Source: CAYVTV01 sp964563105 (lineage in GTDB: Bacteria > Bacteroidota > Bacteroidia > Bacteroidales > GCA-2748055). From it: a stretch of 5,337 bases of DNA. Under the pieces are notes generated by a model. It searched no databases. It saw only the letters and a program-made list of their open reading frames with translations, and was not told the origin of the DNA. Shown in pieces: positions 1 to 5,337 of this stretch (position 1 is the stretch's first letter; each line of letters opens with the position of its first letter). The stretch spans positions 1-5,337 of the forward strand of contig CAZLXM010000151.1 in NCBI GenBank assembly GCA_964563105.1. The letters are read 5' to 3'. The position numbers and the translations under genes were made by a program.

Positions 1-1358
1 CTGCGGGAGATCCATTCGGAGGAACCTCCAGAAGTTGGAATTCCAAAGAAGTATGGGATTATTTTACAAAAAAAATATTAGAGGATTTAGAAAAAAAGGG
101 CCCTTTTGACGGGATCTACCTTGCATTACACGGATCTATGGCTGTAGCCGGAATAGCAAGGCCGGAAGCTGAGCTTGCCCGTTTAGTACGAAAAATTGTC
201 GGAAATAAAGCAATAATAACAGCAACTCTTGATCTTCATGCCTGTGTGGATGCTGAACTTGTTGCAGAAGATGCTGCAAATGCCATATTTTCTGTTAAGC
301 GTTTTCCGCATTATGATAGCAATTTCATGGGAGAAAAAGCAGCGGATATGATGATTAAATCGCTTGAAGGGAAGTATATTCCAGTTACTGCAGTTAGAAA
401 ACCGGGAATTATTTCACCGAGCTTTTTTCAGGCAACCATAAGATATCCTGCAAGAGAGATAATGGAAAGAGCACGTCGCTGGGAAGAACGTAGCCGGGAT
501 GTTTATATTTCTGTAAATCTGGGCTTCGCTTATGCCGATGTGCCGGATAATGGAGCATCAATTTTTGTCACAACGAATAATGATCCTGAATTGGCGGATC
601 AAATCGCTGATGATATGAACAATTTTATTTGGAGGCATCGTAAGGATCTGGTTTTTAAAGAAATATATGATGTTGAATCAGGTGTAAAACGTATAATGCA
701 GGCAGTTGAGAATCGTGAAACTCCTGTCATTGTTGCTGACGGTTGTGATAGGACAGGAGGGGCAACATGGATTACAAATCAGCTTATCAAAGAAAATGCA
801 TCTAACTTTTGCATTGGCACCCTGACCGATAAGCAACTGTTTCAGGAAATTAAAAACAGAAATTTGAAGCCTGGTGACAATACAGGTCCTATAAAGGTTG
901 GAGGGACAACAGATGTGTTTTCCGGTGAGCCGGTTTCTCTAAATAATGCAAGAATTGAGTTTATAGATAATTCATATATTGTTCTCTTATTTGGAAATAA
1001 TAACAGGATTGTTGTGACGCCTCAGTTAAGACAAATAACCAGCCCCGAATGGCATGCAAGAGTTGGTATAAATTTTGAACAGCTGGATATTATTGTTCAC
1101 AAAACCCGGGTCCATTTTTTCCGTGGTTATTATGAAACAGGGATAGCAGGAGAAGAATATCCCGGGACGATTGTTAAAATTGAAGTTCCCGGATGGGGAC
1201 CGGCAGATATCCGAAAAATGAATTATAAAAATGGAGGGCAATATCTTTATCCAAATGTTATGGACAGGGAAATGGGCCATATTTGGGACAGACCATATAT
1301 TGGAGATAAAGATATGATTTATATGACAGGAGACGGGAAAATACTTTTAGAAAAATAA
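1..1358 (+). CDS. M81 family (MlrC-like) metallopeptidase, 5'-truncated
   Basis: The reading frame is open from the window edge (first full codon at 3) to TAA at 1356-1358, giving 451 visible residues. The ATG at 138 is internal: it is the Met of the family motif LALHGSM (visible residues 40-46), so the true start lies upstream, roughly 60 residues away by family length. Visible M81 hallmarks are TLDLHA (candidate metal ligands D77 and H79), RFPHYD (H103), GFAYADVPDNG (174-184), and a C-terminal MlrC_C-like half from about residue 228 with HKTRVHFFRGYYE (366-378). The N-terminal segment that supplies a further metal ligand in the family is outside the window. The usual glycine-rich DNPGGGAPGD-type loop appears as DGCDRTGGATW (246-256), a shorter variant. 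M81 enzymes are zinc hydrolases; MlrC cleaves linearised microcystin. The substrate here is unknown, and calling it a microcystinase would be unjustified. The gene is followed after 43 nt by an amino-acid racemase. Confidence 0.93.
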   Translation, partial: AGDPFGGTSRSWNSKEVWDYFTKKILEDLEKKGPFDGIYLALHGSMAVAGIARPEAELARLVRKIVGNKAIITATLDLHACVDAELVAEDAANAIFSVKRFPHYDSNFMGEKAADMMIKSLEGKYIPVTAVRKPGIISPSFFQATIRYPAREIMERARRWEERSRDVYISVNLGFAYADVPDNGASIFVTTNNDPELADQIADDMNNFIWRHRKDLVFKEIYDVESGVKRIMQAVENRETPVIVADGCDRTGGATWITNQLIKENASNFCIGTLTDKQLFQEIKNRNLKPGDNTGPIKVGGTTDVFSGEPVSLNNARIEFIDNSYIVLLFGNNNRIVVTPQLRQITSPEWHARVGINFEQLDIIVHKTRVHFFRGYYETGIAGEEYPGTIVKIEVPGWGPADIRKMNYKNGGQYLYPNVMDREMGHIWDRPYIGDKDMIYMTGDGKILLEK

Positions 1359-1401
1359 CAGGCTGTTAAGCTAAAGTTTTTTAACCATAGCGATAATACA
1401 A

Positions 1402-2166
1402 ATGAATTCTTCATATATTGGAATAGTAGGAGGAATGGGGCCCGAAGCAGGAATTGCACTTTCAGGGAATATTATAAATAATACTATTGCATCCAAAGAT
1501 CAGGATCATTTACCCCAGATTTTGTATTCAATTCCTTCTGAGATTCCTGACAGAACTGAATTTATACTGGGAAAAGTAACTGAAAACCCAGGATATAGTA
1601 TCGCACAGATCCTTATTAACCTAAATTCAATGGGAGTAAATATTGCAGGATTGGCTTGCAATACAGCTCATGCGCCACAAATTTTCAATGTAATTTTATC
1701 TGTCCTGCAAAAGAATAAGATTAAACTTTCCCTCTTAAATATGATTGAAGAAGTAGGCCGTTTTATAAACGCCTATTATTCCGGTCATAAAAAAATAGGT
1801 GTCCTGGGAACCACCGGCACATATATTTCAAGGCAGTATGAACTTATAAGTAAATTTAAACTTAATATAATTAATATCTCTGAAAATGAACAGTCAGAAC
1901 TTCACAATGCTATTTATGATCCAGTTTATGGTGTAAAATCTGATCCTTTTAATATTTCAGAAAAATCAGAACGGGCATTTACAAATGCATGTAATTCTCT
2001 TATTTCTAAGGGTGCAAAGCTCATTGTCCTGGGATGTACAGAACTTCCATTAATATATAAATCTAAATATTATAAAGATATTCCTGTTATTGATTCATCC
2101 GTAGTCCTTGCAAGGGCTCTGATAAAGGCACATTCGCCTTTGAAATTAAAACCATGGAAAATCTGA
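1402..2166 (+). CDS. Aspartate/glutamate racemase family protein
   Basis: This 254-residue protein has the size and two-lobed architecture of PLP-independent Asp/Glu/hydantoin racemases. The N-terminal lobe opens with IGIVGGMGPEAG (6-17) and carries the first catalytic cysteine, Cys86, in LACNTAHAP. The second lobe begins with KIGVLGTTGTY (131-141) and carries the partner cysteine, Cys212, in VLGCTELPL. With both thiols present, two-base racemization of an amino acid is expected in the cytoplasm; no signal peptide is seen. The GGMGPEA opening and the CNTAH motif resemble the aspartate racemase/YgeA group more than MurI, so a broad-specificity amino-acid racemase is likelier than the essential glutamate racemase. 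The ATG at 1402 has no Shine-Dalgarno. The 43-nt gap after the M81 gene contains no terminator-like hairpin, so co-transcription is likely. Substrate specificity cannot be read from the sequence. Confidence 0.93.
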   Translation: MNSSYIGIVGGMGPEAGIALSGNIINNTIASKDQDHLPQILYSIPSEIPDRTEFILGKVTENPGYSIAQILINLNSMGVNIAGLACNTAHAPQIFNVILSVLQKNKIKLSLLNMIEEVGRFINAYYSGHKKIGVLGTTGTYISRQYELISKFKLNIINISENEQSELHNAIYDPVYGVKSDPFNISEKSERAFTNACNSLISKGAKLIVLGCTELPLIYKSKYYKDIPVIDSSVVLARALIKAHSPLKLKPWKI

Positions 2167-2262
2167 ATAAATTTATATTATGATTAGGGAGCTTCAACAG
2201 TTGTATTTGATAATATATAAGAGATTAATAAAATAACATTCCCGAAATAAAAGATAATTAAT

Positions 2263-2733
2263 ATGAAAAGAAAAAAAATTGTTTTTCCGTATCTGAAGTT
2301 CTTTTTGTTTGTAAAGCTGTGTTTTGCATTTATATTCTTTAGTTCATACATGCTGTCAGGACAAAATGTTGAGCTGCAAATATCCGGTTTGAGATCCACA
2401 AAAGGGGTCATTCTTCTTGGAATTTTTAAAGATAATGATAGTTTTAAAAAAGAAATTCCATTTAAATCTTTCAAATTTGATAAAAAAAGTGTTTTGAATG
2501 GAAGTATTAAATTTACATTTGATCTGGAAGAAGGCATTTATGGAATTACTCTTTTAGACGACGAAAATGAAAATGGTAAAATGGATTATAACTATATTGG
2601 AATTCCGAAAGAAGGCTTTGGTTTTTCAGAATATTATCATAAAGGTATTACTAAGCCCCATTTTAATGATTTCAAGCAGAAAGTGATTAAAAATCAAAAT
2701 AATAAATTCAATATTCAGGTTAAATACATGTAA
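2263..2733 (+). CDS. Secreted DUF2141 domain-containing protein
   Basis: The protein has 156 residues. The N-terminus is basic (MKRKK) and followed by a hydrophobic stretch to about residue 33 that ends near SGQN, which fits a Sec signal peptide, so the mature protein is probably periplasmic or surface-exposed. The rest matches DUF2141: an opening strand LQISGLRSTKGVILLGIF (38-55), an EEGIYGITLLDDENENGK core (89-106), then the signature MDYNYIGIPKEGFGFS (107-122) and a closing beta strand with the usual I-x-V-x-Y-type pattern (IQVKY). The DxNxNGxxD-like acidic stretch at 99-108 resembles a calcium-binding loop, but that is inference. DUF2141 has no established biochemical function. The ATG at 2263 is well supported because an in-frame TAA lies at 2248-2250, only 15 nt upstream, and the next in-frame ATG would cut into the signal peptide. 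It lies 96 nt after the racemase, and co-transcription is uncertain. Confidence 0.9.
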   Translation: MKRKKIVFPYLKFFLFVKLCFAFIFFSSYMLSGQNVELQISGLRSTKGVILLGIFKDNDSFKKEIPFKSFKFDKKSVLNGSIKFTFDLEEGIYGITLLDDENENGKMDYNYIGIPKEGFGFSEYYHKGITKPHFNDFKQKVIKNQNNKFNIQVKYM

Positions 2734-2845
2734 TTATTTGGTTGCTAATTTATTTTTTGACTGAATCTTAATTATTTTGATTAAAACTATGCTTTCTATT
2801 TTCATTTATGACTGTATATTATTAATTTTATTAGATAAATACTAA

Positions 2846-2853
2846 TATGTTTG
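2846..2853 (+). promoter_or_regulatory. Possible Bacteroidota -7 promoter element
   Basis: TATGTTTG matches the TAnnTTTG consensus of the -7 element used by the Bacteroidota primary sigma factor exactly. It would place transcription start near 2860 and leave a leader of about 36 nt before the ATG at 2896. No convincing TTG-type -33 element is visible 17-23 nt upstream, so this is only half a promoter by sequence. It was the only exact TAnnTTTG match I found by eye in the gaps between genes. Confidence 0.35.
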
Positions 2854-2895
2854 TTTAAACTTCTCCGAAATTTTAAATAATAAATAATATCATTT

Positions 2896-3834
2896 ATGAA
2901 AACACAACAAACAAGACGGGATTTCCTCCGGATTTCAGCTGCCGGAGCCCTGGGGGCTTTCACAATGTCCCAGATCAGTTGTAAGCCAAAAGGTGAAGCT
3001 TCCAAAAAAGCATCTGAGATTGATCTAAAATCTTTTGGAATAGGGCTTCAATTATACACTATACGTGATGCTATGGCTTCTGATGTTCCCGGTTCATTAA
3101 AGAAAGTATCGGATATTGGATATAAATATGTGGAACTCGCAGGATATGCCGACGGGAAATTTTATGGTTATGAACCATTGGAATTTAAAAAGCTTGTTGC
3201 GGACCTGGGCATGGAGATTCTCAGTAGTCATACACAAGTTGAGGCTAAAGGTATTACCCTTGAAAATGCAAAAAAAATGACCGAGGACCATGCAAAATTA
3301 GGAGTTAAATATTGTGTACAACCCTGGGTGGTTGAAGAAGCCCGAACTACTATTTCCTCTTATCAAAAAATGGTGGCTGACTGGAATGAAGTTGGAAGGA
3401 TCATGAAAGAATCAGGCATTCAGTTTGGATATCATAATCACAATTTTGAATTCGATACTGTTGAAGGTAAAATACCATATTATGATGTCTTTTTACCTGA
3501 AGCTGATAAAGATCTGATTACTATGGAAATTGATATTTTTTGGGCTGTTAAGGCAGGACAGGATCTTATAGAGATGTTTAATAAATATCCTGGCAGATTC
3601 CAGCTTTTTCATATGAAAGACATGTATACCAAAGAGGAACCTTTCTATCATACAAATACCAGTGATTTTGCCCCTGTAGGCGATGGTGTTATTGATTTTA
3701 AAAGTATACTGGCAGCAAAAGATATTGCCGGCATGAAATATATGATCGTAGAGCAGGATAGTACAAAAGATGGTAAGCCTTTTGAAGCTGTTCAGGCTAG
3801 TATAAAGAATTTAACAACCCGGATTTTAGTGTAA
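2896..3834 (+). CDS. Tat-exported sugar phosphate isomerase/epimerase-like TIM barrel
   Basis: This 312-residue protein begins with a twin-arginine signal, TRRDFLR (6-12), followed by a small-residue hydrophobic stretch AAGALGAFTM. Cys29 (SQISC) comes next and could be a loose lipobox, though the -3 residue is Q. Residues from about 47 form an AP-endonuclease-2/xylose-isomerase-like TIM barrel: GIGLQLYTIRD (48-58), YKYVELAGY (76-84), EILSSHTQ (107-114), FGYHNHNFEF (177-186), MEIDIFW (210-216), FQLFHMKDM (235-243) and MIVEQD (283-288). Glu185, Asp213, His239 and Glu286 are the likely divalent-metal ligands, by analogy with tagatose-3-epimerase-like enzymes. Expected chemistry is isomerization or epimerization of a free or oxidized sugar in the periplasm; the family name's phosphate is not implied. 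Related Bacteroidota proteins sit in 3-keto-glycoside loci, but no dehydrogenase or DUF1080 partner is in this window. The start is firm: an in-frame TAA lies 15 nt upstream (2881-2883). Confidence 0.92.
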   Translation: MKTQQTRRDFLRISAAGALGAFTMSQISCKPKGEASKKASEIDLKSFGIGLQLYTIRDAMASDVPGSLKKVSDIGYKYVELAGYADGKFYGYEPLEFKKLVADLGMEILSSHTQVEAKGITLENAKKMTEDHAKLGVKYCVQPWVVEEARTTISSYQKMVADWNEVGRIMKESGIQFGYHNHNFEFDTVEGKIPYYDVFLPEADKDLITMEIDIFWAVKAGQDLIEMFNKYPGRFQLFHMKDMYTKEEPFYHTNTSDFAPVGDGVIDFKSILAAKDIAGMKYMIVEQDSTKDGKPFEAVQASIKNLTTRILV

Positions 3835-3915
3835 TTTTATAAATTATTATTTTAAAAAAATTGAAATAATTTGTTGTTGCTATAAAGTCTTTGCATATTT
3901 TGGCTTATTATGATT

Positions 3916-3951
3916 ATCTTTAATTCTTAAAGATTGATTTTATTTAATCTT
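3916..3951 (+). terminator. Hairpin pair downstream of the TIM-barrel gene, possible terminator
   Basis: ATCTTTAA (3916-3923) and TTAAAGAT (3927-3934) form a perfect 8-bp stem with a 3-nt loop, followed by T-rich DNA (TGATTTTATTT). An overlapping alternative stem pairs AAGATT (3930-3935) with AATCTT (3946-3951). The first structure lies 81 nt after the TIM-barrel stop and about 80 nt before the ferritin start, so it could be a terminator or part of the ferritin leader. Stems this AT-rich are weak and can arise by chance. Confidence 0.35.
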
Positions 3952-4014
3952 GTTCGAATTAATATCAGTTAACGAAATAATGTATAAACATAATTAATTT
4001 TTAAATTCATTAAA

Positions 4015-4527
4015 ATGGGAAAAGAAGCAATAAATGTAGCATCGGTTGATGTAAAGAAGTTACTGGAAATGTTAAATGCTGCTCTGGCTGAAGAATGGCT
4101 TGCATATTATCAATATTGGATAGGTGCAAGATTAATGGAAGGGCCAATGAGAAGCGAAGTTGAACAGGAACTTTTAAAACATGCTGATGAGGAATTGGCA
4201 CATGCCGAATTAGTCGCAGAACGTATTATTCAATTAGGCGGGACACCTGTAATTAACCCTTCTGAATGGACTAAAATTGCAGGATGTGATTATGAAGAAC
4301 CATCAGATCCCTATATAGAAATCATTCTGGGGCAAAATCTTAAAGGGGAACGTTGTGCCATTCGACGTTATCAGGAAATTGCCAATTTTACTGCCGGAAA
4401 GGATCATTCCACACACAGGATGGCAGTTCAAATACTTAATGATGAGCTGGAACATGAAGATGATATTGAAGCCTGGATGGCTGATATTCAGAGAATGAAA
4501 GAAGAGTGGAGAAAAATAAAGTTATAA
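4015..4527 (+). CDS. Thioferritin / Dps-like (DPSL) ferritin-family protein
   Basis: The 170-residue four-helix ferritin-like protein keeps a complete bacterioferritin-type di-iron site. By alignment to E. coli Bfr ligands E18, E51/H54, E94 and E127/H130, the residues are Glu27 (EEWLAYYQY), Glu60 and His63 (EELAHAE), Glu112 (GERCAIRRY), and Glu144 and His147 (ELEHEDDIE). The Bfr heme-ligand Met52 position is Leu61, so heme binding of the Bfr type is not expected. Two cysteines, Cys91 (AGCDYEEP) and Cys114 (GERCAI), flank the site as in thioferritins, the DPSL proteins characterised from Sulfolobus, Pyrococcus and Bacteroides fragilis. Those form 12-subunit shells that oxidise ferrous iron, preferably with peroxide. 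The likely role is cytoplasmic iron storage and peroxide defence. It stands alone between gaps of 180 and 183 nt. The ATG at 4015 lacks a Shine-Dalgarno. A plain bacterioferritin label would be the common database call. Confidence 0.92.
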   Translation: MGKEAINVASVDVKKLLEMLNAALAEEWLAYYQYWIGARLMEGPMRSEVEQELLKHADEELAHAELVAERIIQLGGTPVINPSEWTKIAGCDYEEPSDPYIEIILGQNLKGERCAIRRYQEIANFTAGKDHSTHRMAVQILNDELEHEDDIEAWMADIQRMKEEWRKIKL

Positions 4528-4538
4528 TTTGATTGAAA

Positions 4539-4582
4539 TATCTGATAAGATTTAATTTTTAATATCTTATTCTGATCAGATA
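4539..4582. repeat. Interrupted inverted repeat downstream of the ferritin gene
   Basis: TATCTGATAAGAT (4539-4551) pairs with ATCTTAT (4564-4570) and then, across a 6-nt bulge, with CAGATA (4577-4582). The right arm also contains the 10-bp palindrome TCTGATCAGA (4571-4580). It starts 12 nt after the ferritin stop. No T-tract follows on the + strand, so it is a poor terminator by itself but could stabilise the 3' end of the ferritin mRNA. Confidence 0.4.
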
Positions 4583-4590
4583 AAAATTTA

Positions 4591-4631
4591 ATAGCTTATC
4601 TAATTCATAAATTATGGATTAGATAAGCTAT
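4591..4631 (+). terminator. Long perfect hairpin, likely transcription terminator of the ferritin gene
   Basis: ATAGCTTATCTAAT (4591-4604) and ATTAGATAAGCTAT (4618-4631) are exact reverse complements. The 13-nt centre can add five more pairs (one T-G wobble), giving a 19-bp stem with a 3-nt loop. The + strand 3' flank is GTTTAATTATGTT, only moderately T-rich. On the minus strand the flank reads TAAATTTTTA, a better T-tract, so a bidirectional terminator is possible even though no minus-strand gene is visible here. It separates the ferritin and esterase genes. The pairing is seen directly; the terminator role is inferred. Confidence 0.5.
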
Positions 4632-4639
4632 GTTTAATT

Positions 4640-4655
4640 ATGTTCATTAGAACAT
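4640..4655. promoter_or_regulatory. Short dyad upstream of the esterase gene, possible operator
   Basis: ATGTTC and GAACAT are perfect 6-nt inverted arms separated by ATTA. The site is 55 nt upstream of the esterase ATG, a position compatible with a repressor site or small leader hairpin. Nothing else supports a regulatory role, and no promoter consensus was recognised next to it. Confidence 0.2.
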
Positions 4656-4710
4656 TGAGCTTTATTTTAACTTAGGATCAGACTTTAATAAATATTTAAT
4701 AATTAATATT

Positions 4711-5337
4711 ATGAAATTAATAAAAAATTTGCTTCTATCAGGACTTTTTTTTGCCTGCTTAATTTCAGTCAGTGCCCAGAAATCTGATTATGCCCTTAAA
4801 ACAGATATTCCTTATTATCCTGTCACAATAATCCAGTCAGATGAATATATAAAGGAACGTTGTGTGCTCGATATTTACTACCCTTTAAATGTTGAGGGTT
4901 TTGCCACACTTGTCTGGTTTCATGGCGGCGGTTTATCCGGAGGTAGTAAAAGCATTCCTGAAGCCCTTAAAAATAAAGGGTTTGCAATTGTAGCTGTTAA
5001 TTACAGGTTACATCCTAAAGTCCACGCACCGAAATATATTGAAGATGCTGCAGCAGCAGTAGCCTGGGTATTTAATAATATTCATAGTTTTGGCGGTGAT
5101 TCATCACTCATTCTTATTTCCGGAGCATCTGCAGGTGGCTATCTTAGCAGTATGATTGGCCTTGATAAAAGATGGCTGGATGCCCATAATATTGATGCAA
5201 TCAGGATCGCCGGCCTGATTCCTTTAACAGGTCATACTATTACTCATTTTACTATCAGAAAAGAAAGAGGGGTCCCTGATACCCAGCCTGTGGTAGATGA
5301 TCTGGCCCCACTTTTTCATGTTCGTGCTGATGCTCCA
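4711..5337 (+). CDS. Secreted alpha/beta-hydrolase esterase, 3'-truncated
   Basis: The frame is open from ATG 4711 through the window end, giving 209 complete codons with no stop, so the C-terminus is missing. Residues 1-22 are a clear Sec signal peptide (MKLIKN, hydrophobic core, cleavage expected after SVSA). The mature part follows the alpha/beta-hydrolase esterase pattern: VLDIYYP (52-58), oxyanion-hole motif WFHGGG (69-74), VNYRLHP (96-102), IEDAAAAVAWV (110-120), and the nucleophile elbow GASAGG (138-143) with Ser140. PLFHVRADAP (200-209) matches the segment that precedes the catalytic Asp in this family; the Asp and His lie beyond the window. The HGGG plus GxSxGG combination points to the HSL/BD-FAE-like carboxylesterases, often acetyl or feruloyl esterases acting on plant polysaccharides in Bacteroidota. 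Substrate is inferred only. The start is chosen because it opens the signal peptide; the leader AATTAATATT resembles that of the DUF2141 gene. Confidence 0.9.
   Translation, partial: MKLIKNLLLSGLFFACLISVSAQKSDYALKTDIPYYPVTIIQSDEYIKERCVLDIYYPLNVEGFATLVWFHGGGLSGGSKSIPEALKNKGFAIVAVNYRLHPKVHAPKYIEDAAAAVAWVFNNIHSFGGDSSLILISGASAGGYLSSMIGLDKRWLDAHNIDAIRIAGLIPLTGHTITHFTIRKERGVPDTQPVVDDLAPLFHVRADAP

Noticed and set aside
138..140. ATG at 138 as the start of the M81 gene
   Set aside because: The frame is open to the window edge and the upstream codons encode conserved M81 sequence leading into LALHGSM, so this Met is internal.
1026..1280. Minus-strand open frame inside the M81 gene
   Set aside because: It lies wholly within a well-supported family gene, and its translation resembles no family.
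1..1358. Microcystin degradation (mlr) gene
   Set aside because: M81 proteins are widespread and none of MlrA, MlrB or MlrD is visible; family membership alone does not support that substrate.
2202..2209. TGTATTTG as a -7 element for the DUF2141 gene
   Set aside because: It differs from TAnnTTTG at a key position, has no upstream TTG partner at suitable spacing, and such near-matches are common in AT-rich DNA.
2184..2537. Minus-strand open frame overlapping the DUF2141 gene
   Set aside because: Antisense to a recognisable DUF2141 domain and signal peptide; its own translation is low-complexity hydrophobic sequence with no recognised motif.
2802..3291. Minus-strand open frames at 2802-3005 and 3097-3291
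   Set aside because: Both overlap the Tat TIM-barrel gene in antisense and show no recognisable domain or start context.
3841..3872. AAATTATT / AATAATTT inverted repeat right after the TIM-barrel stop
   Set aside because: The arms contain only A and T, the spacer is 16 nt, and no T-tract follows, so it is too weak to call a terminator.
4010..4201. Minus-strand open frame over the ferritin start
   Set aside because: Antisense to conserved di-iron helix coding sequence; Leu/His-rich composition is what reversed helix codons produce.
4539..4655. Miniature mobile element in the ferritin-esterase gap
   Set aside because: I see no flanking target-site duplication or paired termini bounding the hairpins, and both neighbouring genes are intact as far as visible.

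Overview
The window looks like chromosomal DNA from a Bacteroidota bacterium, probably an anaerobe or facultative anaerobe. The DNA is AT-rich. None of the five visible starts has a clear Shine-Dalgarno sequence; each sits behind A/T-rich leader DNA. Four of five stops are TAA. The gene content also fits: a Tat-exported sugar isomerase-like TIM barrel with an RRDFL signal, a secreted DUF2141 protein and a thioferritin-type Dps-like ferritin. This assignment is inferred from style and gene content, not from a marker gene.

All six genes are on the + strand. (1) 1-1358 is an M81 (MlrC-like) metallopeptidase missing its N-terminus at the window edge. (2) 1402-2166 is an Asp/Glu-type amino-acid racemase with both catalytic cysteines, 43 nt after gene 1 and likely co-transcribed with it. 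(3) 2263-2733 is a small secreted DUF2141 protein. (4) 2896-3834 is a Tat-exported sugar phosphate isomerase/epimerase-like TIM barrel, preceded by a possible Bacteroidota -7 element. (5) 4015-4527 is a ferritin-like protein with a complete bacterioferritin-type di-iron site plus the cysteine pair of thioferritins (DPSL). (6) 4711 to the window end is a secreted alpha/beta-hydrolase esterase, cut off before its catalytic acid and histidine.

The non-coding gaps are all under 200 nt. Those at 3835-4014 and 4528-4710 hold inverted repeats that may be terminators or regulatory hairpins. The most striking is a 14-bp perfect stem, extendable to 19 bp with one wobble, at 4591-4631.

Functionally, genes 1 and 2 suggest turnover of peptides or amides containing unusual or D-amino acids. 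Genes 4 and 6 suggest periplasmic processing of sugars and their esters. Gene 5 is an iron and peroxide detoxification unit that appears to stand alone. I see no mobile element, CRISPR array, RNA gene or defence-type cluster, and no convincing new multi-gene system. The best leads are the thioferritin, the M81-racemase pairing and the structured gaps on either side of the ferritin gene.
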